64,000 nt of DNA from Pseudomonadota bacterium (GTDB taxonomy: Bacteria; Pseudomonadota; Alphaproteobacteria; Rhizobiales; Rhizobiaceae): contig JAIUPA010000029.1 in NCBI GenBank assembly GCA_020161665.1, positions 1 through 64,000 on the forward strand, written 5' to 3'. Both the position numbers and the translations under genes were made by a program. The notes beneath the pieces were generated by a model. That model was given only the letters and a program-made list of their open reading frames with translations, did no database searches and was not told where the DNA came from. Shown in pieces: positions 27,005 to 35,364 of the stretch (position 1 is the first letter of the stretch; each line of letters starts with the position of its first letter).

Positions 27005-28321
27005 TCATAGACACCCCGTCAGGACACTGTCTGCGATTTCCTGGCATCGCTCCATCGCACGCTCCAGAATGTCCGGAGACGCCCCTAAATCTTTCGCCAT
27101 GGCCGGGGCCTGGCGCAGGTGTTCGGCAAACTCGGCAAGCATAAATGCGAGCGCACGCTGCTCGGCAGGATCAGGCATCAGTTCGCGACATATGTGCTTC
27201 CAATCGGGAAGATGATCGCGGCCACCGTCACGCATCATGGCCCAGCGGGTAGAGCGAACAATCCCCTCCTTGGCGAGCCGCATGGGTGCGAAATCAAAGA
27301 GCGGAGAGAGGCGGATCGCGCCGTCCTGATGCTTGCTGAGTGCAGAATTCCGGCCGTGATTGTCGGGATTACCAAGCGCCAGGTTGGCAATATCGCGCTT
27401 CAGGTATTCGACAATGTCCGCGAAGGGATCGGCCGAATATCGGCGCAGAACGTCGATATAACCCTCATGCGTGCCGACATGGCCGAAATCAGCAACGCCG
27501 ATCGCGGACACGAGACTTTCCTGCCCCAGTCGGACGGTTCTGCCGCCTTCTCTCTTCTTCCGATCGAAACGGGGAATGATCAGGACGCCTTCGGCATAGG
27601 TCGAAGGTTCGCTGACATTCAAACCGACCTCTTGAGCGATCCGCGAATAGAGGGCTTCGCCTTCTAGGATCAGGCGGTCCGCAGGCTCGTTACTGCGGAC
27701 CAGCTTGACGATGACGTGGCGCACGGCCTCATCATCGGTTACGAAGCTGTCGGGATAGTAGAGCCCGTCATTCGCCTGCGTCATAGAGACCTTAGGCCAT
27801 TCGCCCTGCAGGCCGCTGGAGCCGAGCATTCCAAAGCGGTCGGCGACTTCCATGAAGCGATCCGAACGCTCAAGGATTTCCGCTTCTGTCACCCCTTGGC
27901 GCTCGACACCGCGCAGCCGTTCCACTTCGGCGTCCGCCGCCTCTTTGATGCGGATATTGCCTATGCCGCCAGTCGCCGATCGAAGAAGCAATGGCAGATC
28001 AGAAGCGCGCGAGCCTTCAGTAAGGCCAAGGTGCTCGGCAAGCTTTCGCCTTGCATGCCCTTGGGGCATAAGATCCAGGAGGAAGGGCGGCCAGCTGAGG
28101 CTATAACGATTTTCGAGATCGACGGGGTAACGGACGGATAAGGCGCGATGGTCCCGGACCGTTTTTCCAGCAGCAAATTCCGCCGATGCCACGGTGATGA
28201 AATAGTCGAGATCGTAGTCGAGGATCGACGCGCCCTGAAAGCCGGCCGCGTCGTCCTTCAGTTCGAGCGTCGCGGCGGTGTGCCACGCGCTATCAGAATG
28301 GGTTTGGAGCGATAGGCGCAT
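27005..28321 (-). CDS. hipA: HipA-family serine/threonine kinase toxin
   Basis: 438 residues. Kinase motifs of the HipA family are present: GIGNIRIK (about 125), a nucleotide-loop region GSSGLQGEWPKVSMTQ, the catalytic ALGNPDNHGRNSAL segment (Asp/Asn of the HGRN loop) and LSPLFDFAPMRL with the metal-binding Asp. HipA phosphorylates aminoacyl-tRNA synthetases and causes dormancy. Gene order is hipA then hipB on the minus strand, the reverse of the enterobacterial locus. An IS3 OrfB relic lies on the downstream side. Confidence 0.85.
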   Translation of the reverse strand: MRLSLQTHSDSAWHTAATLELKDDAAGFQGASILDYDLDYFITVASAEFAAGKTVRDHRALSVRYPVDLENRYSLSWPPFLLDLMPQGHARRKLAEHLGLTEGSRASDLPLLLRSATGGIGNIRIKEAADAEVERLRGVERQGVTEAEILERSDRFMEVADRFGMLGSSGLQGEWPKVSMTQANDGLYYPDSFVTDDEAVRHVIVKLVRSNEPADRLILEGEALYSRIAQEVGLNVSEPSTYAEGVLIIPRFDRKKREGGRTVRLGQESLVSAIGVADFGHVGTHEGYIDVLRRYSADPFADIVEYLKRDIANLALGNPDNHGRNSALSKHQDGAIRLSPLFDFAPMRLAKEGIVRSTRWAMMRDGGRDHLPDWKHICRELMPDPAEQRALAFMLAEFAEHLRQAPAMAKDLGASPDILERAMERCQEIADSVLTGCL

Positions 28322-28712
28322 TAACTGACCCTTTTAATGGTCTAAATAACTCACTTCTTTGAGGTAATCAATCCACTATAATGGTTCAATTGATATCACC
28401 CATCTATTTCTGCCACGGCGCCTTCATTGCGCATGCTGAAGCAGTTGTTGCTTGCTTTGCGATCATCAAGGATCACTCGGTTCAAACCATCATGCAGAAG
28501 GCGCTGGCGATCAGGATGAATTCTCTGTGGCGCGCTACCGCGTCCCTGGGAATTTCGCGTCAGGTCACCGTCGCTACCCCTTCGGTGATGACGAAATCTT
28601 AATAAAACCAAGATGGAACGAACTTTATTACGCTTCAAAGAGCGTCAAGTGAACATTTTAATCATGTATAATCAGTATTGATTGTCAGTAAATTTCACAG
28701 GAAACACGAAAA
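28322..28712. other. AT-rich intergenic region upstream of hipA; no gene recognised
   Basis: About 390 bases. The part next to hipA must hold its promoter; AAAAGGG lies just upstream of the hipA start on the minus strand. The interrupted repeat GACC-N8-GGTC (28326-28341) could be a HipB site, but this is weak. Frames of 66-80 codons on both strands lack any motif. Confidence 0.35.
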
Positions 28713-29428
28713 TTAATTCTGGACAACGTCACAACGAAAATTTGCGGCCCTTTTTACTACCGAAAGCGCCAGCTCATGACTGGAATCCGCAACCTTGAAA
28801 TTGAAATCATTGACATCAACACATCCAAATTCCGTACATCCAAGAATGACGCAATCGGCATCACTCTGACGAGCGGCATCAATGATCATATCGCTGACGC
28901 GGCCTGGATCGGCCGCTCCGCATAACTTGATCTCCTCTATGAGACGTTCGACCGCCACTTGACGCTCAATATCCAGATGAACGTAATCGATTCCAGCGGT
29001 ATTGAGAAAAGGCCGATAGGTCTCTCCGAGCCAAGTCACGCGCCCGCCCAGAACTGTGGCTCGCCGAACTTTACGCTCCCCCGCGACAATCGATGCGACG
29101 GTTTCACTCATGATATTCATCACCGGAACGTTAACGTGCGGTGTGATCTGATCGAGGAAAAAAAGGCGGAGTTGCAAGGAACGGCAATGAAATCCACCGG
29201 ATATGAAGCCAGACGGCGACAGGCATCAATCATTCCAGGAACTGGTGACGCCTCATCGAACAGGACGTGTCTCGTCCGGCTGGGAATTTTTGTGTTGTTG
29301 TCGATCACCAGATGAAGATGATCCCAGTCCTTTTGGGCAGGGGTCAGCCGGATGATCTTGTTAAAGAACTCAGATGTGGCATGGGGACCCATACCTCCGA
29401 GAATTCCAACTGTTGCTGACGTTGCCAT
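28713..29428 (-). pseudogene. Aspartate/glutamate racemase family gene, frameshifted
   Basis: Two overlapping frames together make one racemase. The first (29428 downwards) has VGILGGMGPHAT and VPCNSAFF with the first catalytic Cys. The second (ending at 28713) has NVPVMNIMSETV, RATVLGG and VILGCTEFG with the second catalytic Cys. The break is at a run of seven A (29158-29164; T on the coding strand). Eight would restore the frame and read CNSAFFFLDQI. It is either a true pseudogene, a slippage switch or a sequence error. Confidence 0.8.
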
Positions 29429-29597
29429 CGCATCACCTGATTGTCATCCGGGACCGCAATGTTACGGCCCTCGAACTACCGCTTGAGTATTTTCAACGCT
29501 AAAAGATATCAACGCCACACGAAAATCCATAACCCCAGTCAAATCGCCGTTGCCAGAAGAATTTTCCCGATTTCGCGCTGGTGTGATCAGATGAGGA

Positions 29598-30674
29598 TCA
29601 TTCGCCCGAGACGAGGTGCTTCCAGTTCGCGATAAAGCTTGAGCGCTGGCTTTCATCCTGCGCGGCCAAGAGCGCCGGGCCGATGCGGATGGGGCGGCCA
29701 ACGCCCGATTCCATCAGCGCTTCCGGTCCTTCGACACCGGGCGGCAAGGGTTTGCCATCATCGAAGAAGAAGGCCTTCTGGCGCGCCACTTCACGCCCGC
29801 GCGGCGAAAGAAGGTAGTTCATGAATTCCTTGCCGATCTGCGGGTGTTCCGCATCCTTCGGGATCATCGCCCCGCGCGACAGCACCAGCGCATAGTCATT
29901 GGGAACGACTATGCCGAGATCGGGGTTTTCACTGGCCGCACGATAGGCGTAGGAGCCGAGCACATTATAGGCAAGGCGCACGCGCCCCGAGGCGATCTCG
30001 CCCAGAACCTCGCTGTTGCAGCAGCGGGTGACGGTGTCGATGCGACTTAAGCCCTCGATCAGGCGTCCATAGGCGGTCGGGGCGTGGCGGGCATCATAAA
30101 AGGCCAGAAGATAGCCGACACCTGACGCCTCGATGTCATAGGTGCCGATGCGCCCGCTGTAGACGGTTGGCTTCAGGCGCAGCAGATCGGCGAGGTCCTC
30201 GTGGCTCTTCGGCACGTCTTCCACGGGCACGGCACGCTTGTCGTAAACGAAGACGACCGGCTCGAAGGTGAAGCCAAACACCTCGTCACGCCAGTTGGCC
30301 CAATCGGCGACCGTCAAGGTCTCGGCAGATCGGTGCGGCTGGGCGCAGCCGTCATTGGCCAGCCTGACAAGCTGGTCGACGGCCGAGGACAGCAGAATGT
30401 CGCCGCTCTCGGCCTCTCCCGCGCAAGCCTTCTCCGCCTGCCGGTAGAGGTCATTGGTGACGTAATCGACAAACTCCACCGTGACGCCCGTTGCCACCTG
30501 CTGGAAATCGAGAATGAGCGGGCGCATGGTTTCAAGATCGGTCGCGCCGTGGATGACGAGCCGGCCAGCCTGAGGCCCTGGCGCCGGGAAAACCTCGCGC
30601 GCACCCTCGATGGCCAAGGCGGGCAACGCTGCGACAAGGCTGAAGGTGATGCCCGTAACCAGACGGCGGATCAT
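29598..30674 (-). CDS. Periplasmic ABC-type binding protein co-operonic with tctDE
   Basis: 358 residues with a signal peptide ending LPALA-IEG (about residue 22). RLVIHGATDLETMRPLILDF, VEFVDYVTNDLYRQAE and GDILLSSAVDQLVRLANDG are typical of the iron/putrescine-like (Fbp) binding-protein cluster. Its ATG overlaps the tctE stop as ATGA. No permease or ATPase gene accompanies it, so it may act as a periplasmic sensing subunit for TctE rather than for transport. A fragment of a close paralogue is at 10801-10885. Confidence 0.85.
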   Translation of the reverse strand: MIRRLVTGITFSLVAALPALAIEGAREVFPAPGPQAGRLVIHGATDLETMRPLILDFQQVATGVTVEFVDYVTNDLYRQAEKACAGEAESGDILLSSAVDQLVRLANDGCAQPHRSAETLTVADWANWRDEVFGFTFEPVVFVYDKRAVPVEDVPKSHEDLADLLRLKPTVYSGRIGTYDIEASGVGYLLAFYDARHAPTAYGRLIEGLSRIDTVTRCCNSEVLGEIASGRVRLAYNVLGSYAYRAASENPDLGIVVPNDYALVLSRGAMIPKDAEHPQIGKEFMNYLLSPRGREVARQKAFFFDDGKPLPPGVEGPEALMESGVGRPIRIGPALLAAQDESQRSSFIANWKHLVSGE

Positions 30675-32059
30675 GCCTGACCTCCCTCGATCAACGGCAA
30701 GGCGATGTGGATGGCAAAGGGCCGCTCCTCTGTCTTCTCGCGAAACCCGATGCGCCCGTTAAGCGCCAGCGCCACCTCTGCCGCAATGGCAAAGCCAAGG
30801 CCGCTCACCTGATCTTCGCTGCGCGACGAGTAGAACCGCTTTACGACATTGCCCCATTCTTCCGGCGGGATACCCGGCCCGTCATCGCTGACTTCCACAA
30901 AGCCGTTGTCGCCGTCGCGCCCCACTTTGACATCAAGCCGCCCCTTCGCGCCGTGGCGAAGGGCATTGTCGATGATGTTGACGATGGCCTCGCGCAGGCT
31001 CAATTCGTCGCCCGTCACCATCAGCTCTTCGGGCGACGCCTCGAAGGAGACGACGAGGTCGGGATCGACGGTCATCGGCACGGCGGCGCGAAACGCCTTG
31101 CGGGCCACATCATTGAGTTTCACCGGCGCCAGCTGGACGGAATCGAAGCGGTGAATGACCATCGCGTGGTTCAGCAACTGATTGGTGAACCGCGAAAGCT
31201 CAGACGCGCGGCGGCGCACCCGCTCCATGTGGCGGCGATCCGCGGGGGCCAGCTTCTCGTCATCGATGAGGCTCACCTGCGCATTGAGCGCCGTCAAGGG
31301 CGTGCGGATCTGGTGGGCGCTGTCGGCAATATAGCGCTGCATCAGCGTCATGCGCTCGGAAAGGCGGGTGATGAAGCGGTTGATGGAATCAACGAAGGGC
31401 GTCAACTCGCGCGGCACATCAAGATCAAGCGGCGTCAGGTCCTGCGGTTCGCGCCGCGCCAGAACCCGGCCCAGCCGATCGACCGGATGCAGCGAATAAC
31501 GCACGGCAATCGCGCTACCGGCCAGCGCCAGAAGACACATGATGGCGACGAGAATGGTGGCGCGGGTGGTCAGCTCCGCCGCCAGCGCCCGGCGCGATTC
31601 CAGCGTTTGCGCCACGATGACATGCGCCCAGACAACACCGGATTTCTGCGTCAGAACGCGCGAGACCGTAACATGGCGCAGGTCAACGCCGCGATAGGTG
31701 CTGTTGCCGATCACAGGCTGCGACTGGTGGGCGGTCAGGTCAACGCCCGTGTCGAGATCATTGTAGCCGGTGAGCGTTTTGCCATCGGGGGTCACAACGC
31801 GGTAGAAGATGCGGTCGCTATCGGCAAGGCCGAGCAGTTCGAAGGCCGAGGCCGGAAGGTCGAACTTTATCACACCATCCTGCACCGTGAGATTTTCGCT
31901 CATCTGGAAGGCCGCGCCCAGAAGCAGCCGGTCATAGGCCTCGTCGGCGGCGGTGCGGGCATAAAACCACGCGGCGGTGATCAGCGCCGCAGCCCCCAGG
32001 CCGAGCAGAAGAGCCATGCGCCACATGAGGCGGGAAAAAAGAGAACCCTTATGCGCCAT
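30671..32059 (-). CDS. tctE: Sensor histidine kinase, TctE family
   Basis: 462 residues. TM1 (about 11-32), a TctE-type periplasmic domain, TM2 (about 160-185) and HAMP-like linker precede the HisKA motif YIADSAHQIRTPLTALNAQV with the phospho-His. NIIDNALRHGA, DDGPGIPPEEW and SGLGFAIAAEVA are the ATPase boxes. TctE senses tricarboxylates such as citrate and phosphorylates TctD. Start ATG 32059 overlaps the tctD stop by 11 bases. Frames upstream of this are inside tctD. Confidence 0.9.
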   Translation of the reverse strand: MAHKGSLFSRLMWRMALLLGLGAAALITAAWFYARTAADEAYDRLLLGAAFQMSENLTVQDGVIKFDLPASAFELLGLADSDRIFYRVVTPDGKTLTGYNDLDTGVDLTAHQSQPVIGNSTYRGVDLRHVTVSRVLTQKSGVVWAHVIVAQTLESRRALAAELTTRATILVAIMCLLALAGSAIAVRYSLHPVDRLGRVLARREPQDLTPLDLDVPRELTPFVDSINRFITRLSERMTLMQRYIADSAHQIRTPLTALNAQVSLIDDEKLAPADRRHMERVRRRASELSRFTNQLLNHAMVIHRFDSVQLAPVKLNDVARKAFRAAVPMTVDPDLVVSFEASPEELMVTGDELSLREAIVNIIDNALRHGAKGRLDVKVGRDGDNGFVEVSDDGPGIPPEEWGNVVKRFYSSRSEDQVSGLGFAIAAEVALALNGRIGFREKTEERPFAIHIALPLIEGGQA

Positions 32060-32723
32060 CGGCCACCAGCTGATAACCGATGCCACGCTGGGTGACGATG
32101 CGGGCTGTGGCCCCTTCAAGCTTCTTGCGCAGCCGCCCGACATAAAGCTCCACGGCGTTTTCGCCCACTTCCTCGTCAAAGCCGAAAAGACGGTCGAGAA
32201 GCTCTTCCTTGGAGAAGACCTTGCCGGGCCGCGAGGCCAGAATTTCCAGTAATGCCATTTCCCGCCGTTTCAATTGCACTTCGCGCCGACCCACGGTGAC
32301 GGAGCGGTTCGAAAGATCGAGCACCACATCGCCGCAGGTGATGAGATTGGTGGCCTCGCCCCCGGCCCGACGCCTTAGCAAAACACGGGCCCGTGCCTCA
32401 AGTTCGCGAAAGTCGAAGGGCTTGACGAGATAGTCATCCGCCCCGAGGTCCAGCGCGCCAACACGGTCATCGATTTCCGAGCGCGCGGTGAGGATGAGCA
32501 CCGGCACGCCGCTGCCCGACTGGCGCATTTTTTTCAGAATGGAAAAGCCATCCCGCCCCGGCAGCATCACATCCAGCACCACAAGATCATACTCGGTGAA
32601 GGAGAGGATGTCGGACGCCGCCTGCCCGTCGGTCTCCCAATCCACGGTATGACCCGCCTGCTGGAAGCGTCGGCAGATCGCTTCGCCCACATCATGGGTG
32701 TCTTCAACGAGAAAGATGCGCAT
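32049..32723 (-). CDS. tctD: Response regulator, TctD-type (OmpR family)
   Basis: 224 residues. Receiver domain: MRIFLVEDTHDVGEAI, phospho-acceptor Asp51 in DLVVLDVMLPGRDG, and KPFDFRELEAR. The C-terminal winged helix has RREMALLEILASRPGKVFSK and VELYVGRLRKKL. It should activate the divergently placed tctCBA operon; a set of direct repeats upstream of tctC is a plausible site. It is the first gene of tctD-tctE-binding protein. Confidence 0.93.
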   Translation of the reverse strand: MRIFLVEDTHDVGEAICRRFQQAGHTVDWETDGQAASDILSFTEYDLVVLDVMLPGRDGFSILKKMRQSGSGVPVLILTARSEIDDRVGALDLGADDYLVKPFDFRELEARARVLLRRRAGGEATNLITCGDVVLDLSNRSVTVGRREVQLKRREMALLEILASRPGKVFSKEELLDRLFGFDEEVGENAVELYVGRLRKKLEGATARIVTQRGIGYQLVADGA

Positions 32724-32966
32724 GGGGCAGTTCCATCGAAAGCCTGATGGGGTCTTAGCCCTCAGAAATGTCCAAACGACTGTCTGCCCCTGCCTTTAGC
32801 AGATGTGAGGAGGCACGGCTAGAAGATGCGACCTTGATAAAAGTCGTCGCGGGTGCAGTGGGCGCATCAACTTGAGGCAAGATTGAATGTCTCGATTAAC
32901 GCTTTGAGGAACTACGTATCATAAAGTGCAACCCAGGACCTTGCAGGCAGGATTGCTCAAACACGA

Positions 32967-33470
32967 ATGACCGAAAAGAACGATCTCGATTTTGCGCTTC
33001 ATTCGCGCCGTGACTTCACGGTCTGGCTTGCGTTGGTGGCGGGTGTGGGCATGGCCGTCGCCTCCTTTTCGCTGGCGCCGGGTGAAAATTGCGATGAAGC
33101 GGGCCATTGCTATCCCTATTTTGTCTGGATCGGGCGGGCTTTGGGCAGTCTGTTGGGGCTTGGGGCCTTGTATGCCCTCTTGCAAAACGCGACGCACGGT
33201 GTGCGGTTCTTGCCCGACACTCAGGAACTTGTCTGGTGGAGCGATAGCAAGGCCGATTCCAGGTTTGGCAGTGGTCGCATTTCGATGAAAAGCGTCGCCC
33301 GCATTGAGGTGGATTTGACCTCCGACAATACGACGGTGCGTCTCATAGACTTGGACGGCAGGGCTGTGCCCGGCTTTACCGAAGCCCTGTTGCCCAGACG
33401 ATACGAAGCCTGGGCGAAGACCCTCGTTGCGCGTTGTCCTCACATCTTGCTCAACATCAAGGCCGACTAG
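32967..33470 (+). CDS. Hypothetical membrane protein (167 aa)
   Basis: Two hydrophobic helices (about residues 18-40 and 54-74) separated by a short loop containing two Cys (CDEAGHC), which could form a disulfide outside. The C-terminal half is a soluble beta-rich domain (LVWWSDSKADSRFGSGRISM), pleckstrin-like in pattern. Unknown function. It lies between tctD and tctC but no sign of coupling to either is seen. Confidence 0.6.
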   Translation: MTEKNDLDFALHSRRDFTVWLALVAGVGMAVASFSLAPGENCDEAGHCYPYFVWIGRALGSLLGLGALYALLQNATHGVRFLPDTQELVWWSDSKADSRFGSGRISMKSVARIEVDLTSDNTTVRLIDLDGRAVPGFTEALLPRRYEAWAKTLVARCPHILLNIKAD

Positions 33471-33545
33471 GCTCAATTCCCATCCCGGCCAGTTTCTTCG
33501 CAGTAACGATCGGCCTGCTTTCTGCCTTTTGTCCCCCACTCCCTT

Positions 33546-33581
33546 TGACAGGATGGTGACAGGTTAACGGTCTATGACAGG
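33546..33581 (+). promoter_or_regulatory. TGACAGG direct repeats upstream of tctC, candidate TctD site
   Basis: TGACAGG occurs at 33546-33552, 33557-33563 and 33575-33581. The first two are 11 bases apart, the spacing expected for tandem OmpR-family regulators on one face of the helix. TTGACA at 33545 may also be a -35 element. The repeats end about 155 bases before tctC. Confidence 0.5.
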
Positions 33582-33735
33582 ATCGCCGGACGAGGGAGAG
33601 AGTATTCGCCCGGCGCGGGAGGAGACCGCCAGACAGCATTATGGACCCTTTGAAGCGGCGCGGTGTGTTCGCGGCGGATGGTCTTTCGCGTGCTTTCCAT
33701 TGGCCCTTCCCGTTCAATCGAACAACGGGAGAGAG

Positions 33736-34713
33736 ATGATGATCCGCATTTTCACGAAGGCGCTTGCCGGTGCAGCGCTCGCCACCATGGCCATGACGGC
33801 GGTGGCTGTTGCCGAGCCCGCCAAGCCGGAATGCCTGGCCGGTGCCAAGCCCGGCGGCGGCTTTGACCTGACCTGCCGCCTCGCGGCCAATTCGCTTCTG
33901 GAAACCAAGCAGATTTCGCAGCCGATGACCGTCACCTATATGGAAGGCGGCGTGGGCGCGGTGGCCTATAACCACGTGATCGGCAAGCGCGGCAAGGATG
34001 GCAATCTCATCACCGCCGCGTCCTCCGGCTCGGCCCTTTTGATCGCGCAGGGTAAGTTCGGCCAGTATGACGAAACCGCCGTGCGCTGGCTGGGCGCTGT
34101 CGGTGCGGACTATGGCGTTCTCGTCGTAGCCGCCAACTCGCCCTATAAGACGCTTGGCGAGCTGATCGAGGCCTACAAGGCCAACCCGACCGATTTCCCC
34201 ATTGCCGGTGGCGGTGCCGTTGGCTCGCAGGACTGGATGAAGGGTTCGCTTCTGTCCAAGGCTGCGGGTCAGGACCCGAAGAAAATGCGCTATGTGGCGC
34301 TGGAAGGCGGCGGTGCCGTGTTGACGGCGCTTGAAGGCGGCCATGTGAAGGTCGGTTCGGGCGATGCTGCCGAAATGGTCAAGCACCATGTCGCCGGCAA
34401 GGTTCGCATTCTGGCCGTGATGGCGCCGGAGCGCCTGACGGGCGAGCTTGCCGGTGTGCCGACCGCCAAGGAACAGGGCTATGATATCGATTGGCCGGTC
34501 TGGCGCGGCTTTTATGTCGGCAAGGACGTGTCCGACGAGGATTACAACTGGTGGGTTGAGGCCTTCAAGAAGACCACGGCCACGCCGGAATTCGCCAAGG
34601 AACGTGAATCCCGCGGCCTGTTCGACTTCACCCTGCTCGGCAAGGATTTCGAAGACCGCGTGAAGGCCGATGTGGCCCGCTTCAAGATCCTCGCCAAGGA
34701 AGCTGGCATGTAA
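33736..34713 (+). CDS. tctC: Tripartite tricarboxylate transporter binding protein TctC (Bug family)
   Basis: 325 residues with a signal peptide ending TAVAVA-EPA. The mature N-terminus PECLAGAKPGGGFDLTCRLA contains the GGGxD-type carboxylate pocket of Bug proteins. VTYMEGGVGAVAYNHV and IAGGGAVGSQDWMKG follow the family. It binds citrate-like acids in the periplasm for TctAB. ATG 33736 is preceded by GGGAGAG; the longer frame from 33574 lacks a signal-peptide start. A perfect hairpin separates it from tctB. Confidence 0.92.
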   Translation: MMIRIFTKALAGAALATMAMTAVAVAEPAKPECLAGAKPGGGFDLTCRLAANSLLETKQISQPMTVTYMEGGVGAVAYNHVIGKRGKDGNLITAASSGSALLIAQGKFGQYDETAVRWLGAVGADYGVLVVAANSPYKTLGELIEAYKANPTDFPIAGGGAVGSQDWMKGSLLSKAAGQDPKKMRYVALEGGGAVLTALEGGHVKVGSGDAAEMVKHHVAGKVRILAVMAPERLTGELAGVPTAKEQGYDIDWPVWRGFYVGKDVSDEDYNWWVEAFKKTTATPEFAKERESRGLFDFTLLGKDFEDRVKADVARFKILAKEAGM

Positions 34714-34754
34714 TCTCATTCCCCGGCTCGCCGACTGATCCCGGCGATCCGACC

Positions 34755-34785
34755 CTTGCGCCGGTTCCATCGAGACCGGCGCAAG
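34755..34785 (+). terminator. Strong hairpin between tctC and tctB (attenuator or mRNA stabiliser)
   Basis: CTTGCGCCGGT (34755-34765) pairs perfectly with ACCGGCGCAAG (34775-34785) around a nine-base loop. There is no U-run after it, so it is more likely to stabilise the tctC mRNA or partly attenuate than to terminate fully. It parallels the hairpin after the TAXI gene. Confidence 0.55.
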
Positions 34786-34864
34786 CCCTCTTCACCCCCA
34801 TGTCTGACTGAATGGCCCGGACGGCGTTTTCGCCGTGCCGACGGTTTTCCTTTGCGAGGCGATC

Positions 34865-35338
34865 ATGTCTGAGCACTCACCCATTTCGGCGCGAACCGCG
34901 CATCTTATCGGCCGCATTACCGCGATCATCTTTCTGGTGCTGGCACTGGCCTATGGTTTCGGCGGCAGCGTCATCGAATACGCCTTCTCGTCCGATCCTC
35001 TGGGCCCGCGGGTTTTCCCCATTGGTCTTGCCGTCATTCTGGGCTTGCTGGCCGTCCTCTATTTCTTTTCGCCGGGCAGTGCCGAGGGTTTCCCCAAGGG
35101 CGCGCTTCTGGCGCGGGTGCTGGGCATTCCGGCCCTTCTCGTCTTCTCGGTGCTGTTGTTTGAACCGCTCGGCTTCGTCGTTTCCATCTTCGTCATGACG
35201 TTCGGTACCGCGCTGATTTTCGAAGCGCCGGTCAAGAAGGCGCTTCTCGGCGCCATCGGCCATGCGGCGCTCTGGTGGTTCGTGTTCGGGTTCGCGCTTG
35301 AAGTCTATCTCCCCACCGGCTCGCTGTTTGGCGGCTGA
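34865..35338 (+). CDS. tctB: Tripartite tricarboxylate transporter small membrane subunit TctB
   Basis: 157 residues with four predicted helices (about 17-38, 47-68, 83-105, 127-150). The segment DPLGPRVFPIGLAVILGL is the TctB signature. It forms the permease with TctA. The start at 34865 follows the normal family start MSEHSPISARTA; an earlier in-frame codon at 34835 is unlikely. The stop is 26 bases before tctA. Confidence 0.9.
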   Translation: MSEHSPISARTAHLIGRITAIIFLVLALAYGFGGSVIEYAFSSDPLGPRVFPIGLAVILGLLAVLYFFSPGSAEGFPKGALLARVLGIPALLVFSVLLFEPLGFVVSIFVMTFGTALIFEAPVKKALLGAIGHAALWWFVFGFALEVYLPTGSLFGG

Positions 35339-35364
35339 GCGGTCTTACCGGAAAGGTCATTTCC

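Noticed and set aside
28381..28652. Short frames on both strands upstream of hipA
   Set aside because: No motif, no ribosome-binding site, and overlapping frames of similar length on both strands.
30707..32095. 462-codon plus-strand frame opposite tctE
   Set aside because: Antisense shadow of an intact histidine kinase; no motif and biased toward His, Arg and Gln.
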